From Gambelia wislizenii (lineage: Eukaryota > Chordata > Lepidosauria > Squamata > Crotaphytidae): 64,000 bases of DNA. The notes under the pieces are model-generated. The model was given only the letters and a program-made list of their open reading frames with translations, had not been told where the DNA came from and did no database searches. The stretch spans positions 14,608,501 to 14,672,500 of the forward strand of contig JAUMIR010000014.1 in the NCBI GenBank assembly GCA_030847615.1, read 5' to 3'. Numbering within the stretch: position 1 is the stretch's first letter; the number at the start of each line of letters is the position of its first letter. This document shows, one piece after another, positions 1-8,908 of this stretch. A program made the translations under genes and the position numbers.

Positions 1-96
1 GCCATTGCATATAATGGGATTTGAGTATTCATGGATTTTGGTATCCACGGGGGGGGGTCCTGGAACCAAACCCCAATGAATATGAAGGGACAACTG
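1..96. mobile_element. Tigger-like (Tc1/mariner) MITE, partial terminal end
   Basis: The stretch reads as the end of a short non-autonomous DNA transposon: a TGGTATCCACGG-type block, a G run, TCCTGGAACCAAACCCC, and a terminus ending CAACTG at 91-96. The same end style recurs at 6340-6576, 9872-10440 and 12614-12914 in this window. From family knowledge this matches the terminal inverted repeats of MER2/Tigger-type elements. The left part lies outside the window. Confidence 0.6.
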
Positions 97-124
97 CATA
101 ACATTTGGGTGATTATCTCCAGCA

Positions 125-1400
125 ACTGGTGAACTCCCGCCCTCGTGAATACTGTCTCCTTCCCCCATACAACTCAGTTTAAAGCCCTCCTGATCAGATC
201 TTTCAGAATCTTAGCAAAAACATTCCTGCCAATGGCTGTGAGGTGTAACCCATCCCTTGCCAGAGGTCCACCTCCCTGAAACCACACCCCATGATCCAGG
301 AAGCCAAATCGTTCCTGGCAGCACCATCTGTGGAGCCAATTGTTCACCACCCATCCCTCCATTCTTTCTCTCCCTTCCTGGGGCATGCCCTTTCACTGGA
401 AAATGACTACTTGTGCATTCAGGTCTTTAGCTTCTACCCAGGGTTTCATAATCCCTTCTAATATTCTAAAGGTTATGCCTTGCAGTATCATTTGTTCCCA
501 CATAGACCAAAAGGAAAGGATAATGGTCAGTGGGCTTGACAAGTCTCATCAGCCTCTCCATTACATTGTGGAATTTCGCCCCAGGGAGACAGCACACCCC
601 TCGAGACATCTTACCAGGCCCACAAACTACTGATTCTGTACCCCTCAGCAGGGAGTCCCACCCCACCACCACCAGGATCCTCTGAGGATGGGCAGAGGCC
701 AATCTCTGTACTAAATCTTCCAAGGTCTCATGCACATTCTCTGAGGCCTGGCTCTGCTGCTCTCCTTCCTGTTCCTTACAAGGGAGAGCTTCAAACTGAT
801 TATATAGTGCCAAACTCACAGAATGGACCCTGCTCCTTCTACTTCTATGAGTCACGTTCTTCCAAATATCAGCCTCCTGCGTATCAGAAATAACTTCCCC
901 ACAGAGATATCCCTTGTGTGTTCCTCACTCAGGACTGTCCTGCTCTGTCTAAGAAAACCTCCTGCTTGCTAATATGTTGTAGCAAGCTAATTGGGCCTCA
1001 AGTTGCTGGACCTTCTCTTCCAACAACACAACCAACTTACACTTGCTGCAGGTGTAGCTCTGCACATCCACAGGCAAGAAGACAAACATACCACAGCTGT
1101 TGCAGGTGACTGCAGCAGCTCCCCTACTATGCATATTGAGGAATCAGTAGTACACACTAAAACAGAACTCCGGGCCTCCCCCTCAAACTGCTCTGCTAAA
1201 CATCCACACCAAAACCCCCTGTTGGCCTCGCCTATTAGTCTCACTCCTGTATGTCTACAAGGACTGGGGCTGTAGCAATATAGAGAGCTAGTGACTGTGA
1301 GCTCCTCCCTTTGTCTCTGACTCACTTCCTCTCCACATAAGCCCCGCCTCACTGCAACCATGTGCTCAGATAGAGGATCTGGGGCTACTCTCACTCAGCT
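125..1400 (-). mobile_element. Degenerate CR1-type LINE, 5' leader and ORF1 (zinc-finger-like plus GDSL esterase remnant)
   Basis: Read on the minus strand, three broken frames line up in the order expected for CR1 ORF1. First, at 1134-949, is a cysteine-rich start (CNSCGMF, then YTCSKCK) followed by a leucine-rich coiled-coil-like stretch, resembling the PHD/zinc-ribbon N-terminus. Second, at 855-466, is an SGNH/GDSL-hydrolase core: a GDSLLRG-like block disrupted to VVGWDSLLRG, then CCLPGA, then LLVYVGTNDTA (the GxND block). Third, at 386-174, comes RDGLHLT, the catalytic D-x-x-H block, in another frame. CR1 ORF1 proteins are known to carry such an esterase domain. The frames are interrupted by stops and shifts, so this is a fossil. 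The segment above 1135 (to about 1400) is probably the 5' leader. The family call is firm; the exact ends are approximate. Confidence 0.75.
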
Positions 1401-1455
1401 CTCTCAACCAACAAGGTCACCACCACAAAATGGAACACTAATGAGCTCCCCAAGC

Positions 1456-1489
<34 letters not shown>
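1456..1489. repeat. (AAT)n microsatellite
   Basis: About eleven AAT/ATA triplets in an uninterrupted run. It forms the edge of the interspersed repeat that follows. Confidence 0.95.
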
Positions 1490-1790
1490 TTTATTTATAC
1501 CCCGCCCCTCTGTTAAAACAATCAGGGTGGCTTACAGAAATTAAAATACAATACATATAAAAATCCCTAAACACCCCCTACCCCACCCTCCCCCATAAAA
1601 AATATTAAACAAATATAAATTAAAAGCAAGTGTCTAAAATCACATTTAAAAACAATAAAGACAATAAATAGCCAGCGGACTAAAAGAGGCCAGGATCCCC
1701 TGAGGCCGGGATCTAATTAGGAAAGGCCGGCCGAAAGAGATCCGTCTTTAGTGCTTTTTTAAAGCTACTCAGGCTTGTCATCTGATGGAT
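1457..1790 (+). repeat. Interspersed repeat with TTTATTTATACCCCGCC motif, copy 1
   Basis: The (AAT)n run is followed by TTTATTTATACCCCGCCCCTC, GGGTGGCTTACA, an A-rich AATTAAAATACAATAC stretch and a GC-rich block with GGCCGGCCGAAAGAGATCCG. A second copy sits at 9631-9800 with the same order of blocks. I recognise this as a common squamate interspersed repeat but cannot name its class with confidence. It sits between two CR1 leader-like blocks (1245-1345 and 2098-2262), suggesting insertion there. Confidence 0.6.
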
Positions 1791-2097
1791 CTCGTTATGT
1801 TATCAAATCAACAACATTCTTTCTGGGAAGCATCTTCCTATCCCAATTTTTCCTATAGTCTCCTCCCAATGCTAATGAGCACTCAAGCACTCCCCTCTCA
1901 GCAGCTCAGCAAACAAATGCTACCTTGGACAAGCCTACCCTCAGCTCATACTATCCACAGCCTAGACCCCACACTCACACCAGCATTAGCCCAACAACCT
2001 TTCCCAACAAACTTTCTAGGGCTGAAGAAGTATAATTTAACAGCCACAAACTCATCTTGTGATGTCTCTTCCACTACACACACCAAACACCCCTTCT

Positions 2098-2262
2098 GGC
2101 CTTATCTGTTTACCTCACTCCTGTACACCTCGCTCCAAGGACTGGGGCTGCAGCAATATCAAGACCTAGTGGCTGTGAGCTCCTCCCTCTGTCTCTGACC
2201 CACTTCCTCTCAGCAGTCTCTGACTCACTTCCTCTCCACAGAAGCCCCACCTCCCTGAGACT
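2098..2262 (-). repeat. Second CR1 leader-like block, paralogous to 1245-1345
   Basis: The sequence with AAGGACTGGGGCTG, GCAATAT, GTGAGCTCCTCCCT and GACTCACTTCCTCTCCACA repeats the block at about 1245-1345 in the same order and orientation, with an internal short duplication of the CACTTCCTCTC segment. The block at 1245-1345 lies just upstream (minus strand) of the CR1 ORF1 remnant, so both are best read as 5' leader segments. The intervening 1791-2097 has no feature I can name and may belong to the same element. Confidence 0.5.
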
Positions 2263-2269
2263 AGGTGCT

Positions 2270-2292
2270 TAGATAGATAGGTAGATAGATAG
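2270..2292. repeat. (GATA)n microsatellite, short
   Basis: Imperfect TAGATAGATAGGTAGATAGA run at the edge of the CR1 leader-like block. Confidence 0.85.
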
Positions 2293-2403
2293 CATTCTCA
2301 TCCTCCACAGGAGAGGAAGTCTCTGCAGAGACAGAGGTGGGGGAAAGGTTAACCCCCTCAGTGTCTTCCTACTGAGTCATTGACATTTGAGGTGCACAAT
2401 ATA

Positions 2404-2485
2404 GATCATAGAATCATAGAGTTGGAAGAGACCACAAGGGTCATCTAGTCCAACCCCCTTCCATGCAGGAATACACAATCAAATA
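2404..2485 (-). mobile_element. CR1 LINE 3' end fragment
   Basis: On the plus strand the reverse complement of a CR1 3' terminus is seen: ATCATAGAATCATAGAGTTGG, GAGACCACAAGGGTCATC, and CCATGCAGGAA. Only the last 80 or so bases of the element are present, consistent with heavy 5' truncation. The stretch between here and 2687 shows no recognisable feature. Confidence 0.85.
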
Positions 2486-2686
2486 CTAGTGGTTGGTGAC
2501 AGTTGACAAAACTTGACGAGGGTCTCCTCCTATTCAAGAACAGGAGGAGAGGCCCAGCCCAAACCCATGTGTTCCAGCATTTTCTTTTTAAAAGCAAGCC
2601 CTCAAATTACAAGAAAATAGATTCTACCTAGATTAGTAAGAAACTTTCCCACTGTTCAATAGTGGAACATATTGGCTCAGAGGGTC

Positions 2687-3100
2687 ATGGAATTGTAGAA
2701 TTGTAGAGTCTGAAGAGACCACAAGGGCCATCCAGTCCAACCCCCCTGCCTTGCAGGAATGCACGATCAAAGCATGCACAACAGATGGCCATCCAGCCTC
2801 TGTTTAAACAGCTCCAAAGAAGGAGACTCCACCACACTTCGAGGCAGTGCATTCCACTTCTGAACAGCTCTTACTGTCAGGAAGTTCTTCCTAATGTTAA
2901 CTGAAATCTCTTTTCCTGTAGTTTGAGTCGATTGCTCTGTGTCCTAGTCTCTGGAGCAGCAGAAAATAAGCTTACTCCATCCTCAATATGGAATCCTTTC
3001 AAATATTTAAACATGCTATCGTGTCACCTCTTAACCTTCTCTTCTCCAGACTAAGTGTACCCACCCCACTAAGCTACTCCTCATAAGGCATGGCTTCCAG
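2687..3100 (-). mobile_element. CR1 LINE 3' end, about 410 bp
   Basis: This carries the CR1 3' UTR and the end of ORF2 in antisense: GAATTGTAGAATTGTAGAG terminal repeat, GACCACAAGGGCCATCCAG, ATGGCCATCCAGCCTCTG, then GGAGCAGCAGAAAA and TTTAAACATGCTATCGTGTC. The decoded minus-strand remnant corresponds to the ORF2 C-terminus, as in the copies at 6690-7312 and 14708-15192. The reading frame is broken. Confidence 0.9.
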
Positions 3101-3235
3101 ACCTCCTTCTTTGGAGGTCTTTAAAAAGAAGTTGAAAGTATTCAGGAGTGTTTTAGTTGTGTATTCTTGTATGGCAAGGAGAGCTGGAATAGATGGCCCT
3201 TGTGGTCCCTTCAGCTCTAAGACTGTATGATTGCA
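3101..3235 (+). mobile_element. CR1 LINE 3' end fragment, opposite orientation
   Basis: CTTTGGAGGTCTTTAAAAAG, GTGTATTCTTGTATGGCAAG, AGATGGCCCTTGTGGTCCC and a degraded terminal repeat follow the order of the CR1 3' UTR on the plus strand. It abuts the minus-strand CR1 at 2687-3100 head to head, and its tail overlaps the left arm of the foldback at 3213-3377. Confidence 0.8.
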
Positions 3236-3377
3236 GAGATGTGCTTGAAAGTGTGTAGAGGAAAGTGTGTTGAGGAAATGCCTGCTGAATAAGATATCCA
3301 GAGTGGATATCTTATTCAGCAGGCATTTCCTCTACACAGTTTCAAGCACATCTCTGCAATCATACAGTCTTAGAGCT
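3213..3377. repeat. Near-perfect inverted repeat (foldback), 165 bp
   Basis: The left arm from 3213 to about 3301 (AGCTCTAAGACTGTATGATT ... GCTGAATAAGATATCCA) is the reverse complement of the right arm from about 3304 to 3377 (TGGATATCTTATTCAGCAGG ... CATACAGTCTTAGAGCT). The central loop is only a few bases (GAG). The left arm has an extra 14 bases next to a similar GTGTGTAGAGGAA block, as expected from slippage. There is otherwise about one mismatch, so the structure is young or an assembly product. Confidence 0.9.
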
Positions 3378-3639
3378 CTTATCTGAACCATGGATTTCAA
3401 GCTGTTTATCGCTATGCTTTCTGCATTCTCATTTTAAAAGGGACACTTTTAGCTGTATCATCTCTGCACCCGCATCAAGACACAATCAAAGGAGAAGGGG
3501 GGGGGGAAGGACAGTTGTGTGTCGTTTTAATGCCAGAACACAACCCATGACATACAAACCCCAGAGAGACCAGGCTGTGCATTATCACAACAGCACAAGC
3601 AATACACTAGAAAAGCCCAAGGAAAACATATTATAAATA

Positions 3640-3960
3640 AACAATTTGCCTCCCATGCCAATGTCTGGTTTTAATGAATATTTTATAGGCTAAAAAAAAA
3701 AAGGCATTGACATTTTGCTGGATTGCTTCAATTAGCACCTAAGATTCGTGCTCATGCAAATAAGAAGATTGCTTATCATAATGCTTTATTAATCCATTTC
3801 ATGGTGAAAATTTATACCGGTGCTATTGTGCTTGGCCTCCCGCTGCACCCTTTATTGGATCTAAACAATGGAGTAATTGCTATCGATCATTAAAACAGAA
3901 TAATATTAGTTTGAAATTAGGCTGCAAAGGCTCTCAGGAAAGGCCAAAGGTTCTAGGAGC
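3640..3960. promoter_or_regulatory. Candidate conserved non-coding element, homeodomain and POU motif cluster
   Basis: This stretch is free of recognisable transposon sequence and of high complexity, unlike its surroundings. It contains an octamer ATGCAAAT (3754-3761), CAATTAG (3729-3735), a TAATCC site (3790-3795), TAAACAA (3862-3868), TAATTG (3874-3879) and ATCGAT (3882-3887). Such clustering of AT-rich homeodomain, POU and forkhead motifs is typical of vertebrate developmental enhancers. Without a cross-species alignment it is only a candidate. Confidence 0.3.
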
Positions 3961-4199
3961 TTGTGTTCCTGCTTGTTCTTTCTCCAAGCAATCAGAAGTG
4001 TTTTATATTCAGAGGAGTGATTAATGAATCTTCTGGAAGAAAAAGTAAGTTCAGACTGAACAGAGCCAGGGTGATTAGCACTCAATGCTGTTACGTTTGC
4101 GTATTGACCATTTCCCCTTTCTGCCCCACATTACTACAATTCTCTGGGAAAGAGTTCAAAGCACTTAGAGGAGAAATTAGAGGCTTATCTACATGAACC

Positions 4200-4800
4200 A
4201 AATACCCTGGCTTGCCCCCATTCCAGAGCCCTGCAGTCCAGATTTACCTCAGTGTGCCCCAGGCAGTCCATTTCAACCACCTTCCACCATGGGCTGAAAT
4301 GGGGGCAAGCTGAGATAGGGCCTGATAAACCATTCTAAGATAATGCCCAGTTTAATCCCGTACTGCCAGATTGGGCCCCACATGTCCATGGGAACCTGTC
4401 CTAGCACATCATCCCTCACTGCTGCTGCTGCCACCTCCCTGGCTCTCCAGGAAGCTTGGCAGGAGTCCCTCAGCATGTGACCAAGGCTGGTAACATACAT
4501 GGGACCTTCAGTTACATGTTGCAGGCTCCCTTCCTGGCTTCCGTGGCAGCAGGGAAAATGGCAGCAGTGGTGGCAGCTGCAGTAGCTGCAGTGACAGGCC
4601 AGCATTCTGCTTGGCCCATTTTCTCCAGGTAACGGGGGCAGGATGGGCCAGATCTGGATATGTCAGCAGGAAGCTGGTGTATCCCGGATAGTGGGATAAG
4701 CCCTGGGATCTGTTGAGTTACAGAAACAGAACTTTCCCAGGATCTCCCGGCTAGTACAGCCACTATCCACCCTGGCTAGGGGAATCTGGGAACTGTAGTA
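4200..4800. repeat. Unclassified moderately GC-rich stretch, possible DNA-transposon remnant
   Basis: Runs such as TGCTGCTGCTGCCACCTCCC, CAGCATGTGACCAAGGC and a closing CCCTGGCTAGGGGAATCTGG recall a non-autonomous element. A related order of blocks (CCACCACTGCAGTCTCCCTC ... CATGTGACCAAGGCCCTG) occurs near 14,500-14,580. Open frames here are short and show no family resemblance, so I do not call a gene. Confidence 0.3.
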
Positions 4801-4954
4801 AAACAAAGCAATGTTTCTCATTGCTAGGAAGAGAAAGACTGAGAATGTTTGAAAGAAGTGTCAAAATGTATTTCTAACTGTTGAGAAACTGTAAGAACAA
4901 GACTTTTGGACTGACAAGAATCTTAGCAGCTTGGGACAAAAATACACACAGAGT

Positions 4955-5175
4955 TGTTTTACACAGAAAACAGCATTTTCCATGCAGGAACTATTTCTCC
5001 AGAGAAATATAACTTTATGTACAAAGAATGCTGTTTTCTGTACCAAAAAAATGCTGTAGTCAGAGACCTATTCAGTACACAATTTGCATATAGTTGTTTC
5101 ATACAAAAACAGCAGCTTCTTCACAGAAAACAGTGCTTTCTACACTAAAAATAATTGCTGTTTTCTGTGTAAAAA
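4955..5175. repeat. Cluster of short inverted and direct GCTGTTTTCTGT repeats
   Basis: ACACAGAAAACAGCA near 4960 has its reverse complement TGCTGTTTTCTGTGT near 5152. Related copies lie near 5028 (TGCTGTTTTCTGTA) and 5123 (CACAGAAAACAGTG). The arrangement could fold into a long imperfect hairpin and may be the core of a foldback element. The family is unknown. Confidence 0.5.
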
Positions 5176-5635
5176 TTCCCCATGTGAATTTTGCATAAAG
5201 TAAGTCTCAAACTGCAAATAGGCTTAGAAAACTACCCAGTTTTCAGACTTTCTCACAGCAGGAAAAAAGTGTTAAAATTACTCCTTGTTTGCTTTGTGAA
5301 GAATATGGGGGTTACATCCCTATTCTCACCTCTGAAAACATTTGGCTTTTGCCACACACTACTGGCTTGTGCCACACACTATAGGTTATGACATGGTGGA
5401 ACACAATTTAGCATATCTCACTGGAGGCTGGAGGCACTCCTGTTAACAGGTGCTCCAGGTTTTTGTCTGAACTTTCAAGCAGCCATCCATGAGGCTGAAC
5501 CCTATCTCCACCTTTAAAGTTTGGAGTGGATTCATTGTTCCCCTAACATTAAACTTACCAGCTACCTCTGGGCCCTGACTTCTAATTTTTACAAGTGTAG
5601 AAACATGTTGGGGCCCAAGACTATTAAGGCATATG

Positions 5636-6110
5636 TGTCATGCCCTGCTTCCAGAATTTGGAAATGGACTCTGATTCAGAGACTGAAGCAGTGGGCATGC
5701 CAGGACTTGCTGAACCAAAGCAGGAGGATGTTCTAACTTACCTTCACAGCACGGAGACAACATAATGAGGGCTTGATGTGGTCTCAGTGTATTTATAGGA
5801 AGCAGCAATTAGTTAAGCAACAGCTGTGTTAACTGCTGCTCTATAAATATGCAGCACTTCCCCCCAGGGATTGTTAGAGATTATCTGACCTACCTGAGTA
5901 CCTGTCATGTTCCTGCTCACTGTGTTTGACCTGGACTGTTTGCCTGACCTGGATTTTGTTGGATTACCCTGAACTCTGTTTGCCAGACCTGGACTTTGTA
6001 TATTGGACTTTTGTGGACTTGTGTTTTGCTTGCTAGTAAAGAAAACATCTGACTTCATGATGACTTGATTCCTTTCCTGTAACTAGCTTGACTGTGCTGT
6101 ATCTCTAGTA
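5636..6110 (+). mobile_element. LTR-like stretch, possible solo LTR
   Basis: It begins near TGTCATGCCCTGC, contains a TATA-like CTATAAATAT (5841-5850) and a downstream pyrimidine- and TGG-rich region with repeated GACCTGGAC/TGACCTGGA motifs, and ends in GCTAGTAAAGAAAACATC. This layout resembles the U3-R-U5 of reptile retrotransposon LTRs. No partner LTR, primer-binding site or coding part is seen, and no clear target duplication, so the call is tentative. Confidence 0.3.
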
Positions 6111-6339
6111 TCAGTTGTGTAGTAATCAGCCTTTGGCTGGTTGCCCAGACATTGTTTGAACAAATGAGCCAAAATGTATTCTGCCAATAGGAAAAAACAG
6201 AATACCCAAAATACAAATAAAAAAAACAGAACAATAACTCACCCAGAAGCAGGGCCGGTTTAAGGAATTTTGGGGGCCCCATATGTTTATCTCAGGTCAA
6301 TGTAACCTAACCTATTCACTGTACAGGATGTTCAGATTA

Positions 6340-6576
6340 CAGTAGGACCCCAGTATCCATGGAGTCATTATCCATGGGACACAAAACAGCACACCTACCA
6401 TAGAGTCTTCCTAGAAAATGTGTCCTCCCTAGCCGTTTTCTAGGCCCCCCCAAGGCAACTCTATGGTATTTTAAACCAAAAGTCCCATTATTTTCAATGG
6501 CGTTCACTATTATTCATGGTTTTCAGAATCCACGCCCCCCCCAAACCAATCCCCAGTGGATAAGAGGGGCCTACTG
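6340..6576. mobile_element. Tigger-like MITE, 237 bp
   Basis: The left end CAGTAGGACCCCAGTATCCA and the right end GTGGATAAGAGGGGCCTACTG are imperfect inverted repeats of each other. A TA precedes the left end (6338-6339); the right flank is TT, so the target duplication is decayed. The internal region has CAACTCTATGGTATTTTAAA and a TCCATGG/TTCATGG pair typical of the other copies in this window. Confidence 0.7.
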
Positions 6577-6689
6577 TTTGCCACCAATAATTTAGTTTAA
6601 AAACTATATTACAGGCAGTAACATAATATTTTTTGCTTATTAGCAATTAACGTAATGGTGTAGATTTCCTCAAACAAAAGAAAGAGTGG

Positions 6690-7312
6690 ACTACAAGCTG
6701 AACATGAGTTAGCAGTATGACGCAGCAGGAAAAAATGCCCATGCAATTCTAGGCTACATTGATAGGAGTAGTGTCTAGATCAAGGGAAGTAATAGTACCA
6801 CTCCATTCTGCTTTGGTCAGACCTCACCTGGAATACTGTTTCTAGTCCTGAGTACAACAATTCAAGAAAGATACTGAGAAGGATGGTGGGAGGTCTGGAA
6901 GCCATTACGCCCTATGAGGAACGGCTTAGGATGCTGGGTGTGTTTAGCCTGGTGAAGAGAAGGTTGAGAGGTGACATGATAGCCATGTTTAAATATTTGA
7001 AAGGATGTCATACTGAGGAAGGAGCAAGCTTGTTTCCTGCTGCTCCAGACTAGGACATGGAGCCATGGGTTCAAAATACAGGAAAAGAGATTCCACCTGA
7101 ATATTAGGAAGAACCTCCTGACAGTAAGAGCTGTTTGGAAGTGGAATACACTGCCTTGGAGTGTGGTGGAGTCTCCTTCTTTGGCTTTTTTAAAACATAG
7201 GTTGGATGGCCATCTGTCAGGAATGCTTGGATTGGGTGTTCCTGTAGGGCAGAAGCCGATTGAATGGGATGGCTGTTGGGATCCCTTCCAGCCCTATGAT
7301 TCTATGATTCTA
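6690..7312 (+). mobile_element. CR1 LINE 3' end with ORF2 C-terminal remnant, about 620 bp
   Basis: The plus strand begins in the reverse-transcriptase C-terminal region (GCAGTATGACGCAGCAGG, TCAGACCTCACCTGGAATAC, CTATGAGGAACGGCTTAGG) and continues through TTTAAATATTTGAAAGGATG to the 3' UTR. It closes with the diagnostic terminal repeat CTATGATTCTATGATTC at 7294-7310. Stops interrupt the frame. It is the most complete CR1 3' end here and is the internal reference for the truncation point of the CR1 at 14708-15192. Confidence 0.92.
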
Positions 7313-7866
7313 GGCTGCATTCAGAGCCCGGGAAAGTTACTCTTGGATTACACCTACCAGAATCCCCCTGCCAGCATCCTTCTCAAGGTCTGGTTGCATT
7401 GTTCCTTTTCCAGCATTCTCTAGCCCAGTGGTTCTTAACTTGGGATCCGCAATGTCCTCACAGGGGGTCTTTTCTTGAGTCTTGACAGGATGGTTGCCAC
7501 CACCAGTTTGACTGGTCATAGAAAAGGTTCTGTGAACAGGAGAGAAGAACTTCATTTAAATTCTGGTGTATTGATGGGATATCTAATACTAAGTACATAC
7601 TATTACCAATATTGGTACTCAAATGGACACAGGTTTGGAAAAATTGGACCCCTGGTGGGTAAAGGTGTGAGTGTTTCAATGTCCTTCCACATCCTATGTT
7701 TTCCCTAGGACCTTTTCTTTTCTTTTCTTGAGTCTTGGCAGGATCGTTCCCATTACCAGTTCAGCTGGTTATATAAGATACTCTGTGAGCAGGAGTAGTA
7801 CATTGTTGCTTTGAAATTGAGCAGAGTCACATTGTGTGAGCTGTTGAGTTATTATACATTTTGAAT

Positions 7867-7917
7867 GCTTGTAGGCCACTGAGGAAGACTGTGGTCGAAA
7901 CGCGTCTGGCCTTGAGC
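7867..7917 (+). ncRNA. Candidate type I hammerhead ribozyme
   Basis: All core positions of the hammerhead can be assigned. Stem I is AGGCCA (7873-7878) paired with TGGCCT (7907-7912), six pairs, extended after a small internal loop by GCTT (7867-7870) with GAGC (7914-7917). CTGAGGA at 7879-7885 fits CUGANGA. Stem II is GAC (7887-7889), loop TGTG, GTC (7894-7896), with one extra A at 7886. GAAA is at 7897-7900. The very short stem III uses AC (7900-7901) and GT (7904-7905), within the palindrome ACGCGT. The cleavage triplet is GTC with scission predicted after C7906. Minimal stem III type I hammerheads with palindromic stem III are known from Penelope-like retroelements and retrozymes. An A inserted after A9 is known in some natural hammerheads. 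Activity is not shown here. Confidence 0.7.
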
Positions 7918-8237
7918 TTTTATTTTTCACTATTAATAATTTTAGCATTTGCACACTTCTCAGTGGGGTATTGTTACCCTTTTAGAAATTTTAATTTTAT
8001 TGGATTCCCTGCTCCAGGGTTTAGTTATTCTTTCATTTCTTCATATTGTTTTTTTTTTTTTTTAATGATTGGGAGTGGGATTAGTTCATCCTGGTGATTT
8101 TTTGGCAGAACCCTTCAGTTTGGCTTTTGGCCTACACATTGCCATTCAATCCACTCCAGCCACAAACTTGCAGGAAGAAGCAAGAGTGCCTCTGAGGGAA
8201 AGTTTAATGGATGGTGTAATTGTATTGTTGTTTTTGT

Positions 8238-8272
8238 TAGCTATTATTATTAGCTATTATTATTATTATTAG
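8238..8272. repeat. (ATT)n microsatellite inside the hAT element
   Basis: Imperfect GCTATTATTATTAGCTATTA run, duplicated once in its own flank. Confidence 0.8.
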
Positions 8273-8499
8273 GGTTTTAAATCTTGAGATAAGTCTTGGG
8301 GCAACAAAAGATATTTAAGGGAGGTCCCTGGTAAAGAAAAGGTTAAGAACCACTGCTCTAGGCCAATGCCTCTCACATAACACTAATGGGATACTGGTGT
8401 GTTTTAGTGACAACAATAAAACCATTGTTTCCAGTAACATTACTCCAAATTTTTATTTATATTCTTTTGTTAAAAGAGCTAGAGTGTTGTAAAAGTTTC

Positions 8500-8705
8500 A
8501 GCATTGCCCTATGACTGTGGAGACCAGGGTTTGAATCCTTACTCAGCCATGAATACCCACTGGGTGACCTTGGGAAAGTCACACTCTCTCAGCCTCAAAG
8601 GAAGGCAAAGGCACACCCCCTTTGAACAAACCTTGCCTAGAAAACCCCATGGTAGGTTCGCCTTAGTCAGAAATGACTTGAAGGCACATAGGCAAACACA
8701 CACAC
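8500..8705 (+). mobile_element. Squamate tRNA-derived SINE (Sauria/ACA type), 5' shortened
   Basis: The order GGAGACCAGGGTTTGAATCC (B-box-like), CACTGGGTGACCTTGGGAAA, CACACTCTCTCAGCCTCA, AACCCCATGGTAGGTTCGCC and AATGACTTGAAGGCACA is that of the squamate tRNA-derived SINE. The A-box part is missing or eroded. It ends in a CACACA run. Confidence 0.85.
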
Positions 8706-8868
8706 ATTCCTTTTGCAGGTTGAATTCAGTTGGTAGCAAGAGGAGGAAGCTGAAGACCAACGGGGAAAGGGAGGGAGGGCAGAGACCCCAGGAAACCATG
8801 TTAAGAGCAGCTGGAAAGATGGGCTGGAGGGGATCTATGTGGAAGGAAGGAAAGGGAAGAAAGGACAA

Positions 8869-8908
<40 letters not shown>

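Larger units (their letters stand above)
7426..8355. mobile_element. hAT-type DNA transposon, non-autonomous, 930 bp
   Basis: The ends are inverted repeats: CAGTGGTTCTTAACTT at 7426 and the complement of it, AGGTTAAGAACCACTG, ending at 8355. An 8-bp target duplication flanks it, CTCTAGCC (7418-7425) and CTCTAGGC (8356-8363), matching at 7 of 8 positions, which is the hAT signature. No transposase frame is present. The interior holds a direct duplication (7468-7545 and 7721-7796, offset 253 bp, both with CTTTTCTTGAGTCTTG) and the hammerhead motif at 7867-7917, so it may be composite, with a Penelope-like or other retroelement piece captured inside. Confidence 0.85.
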
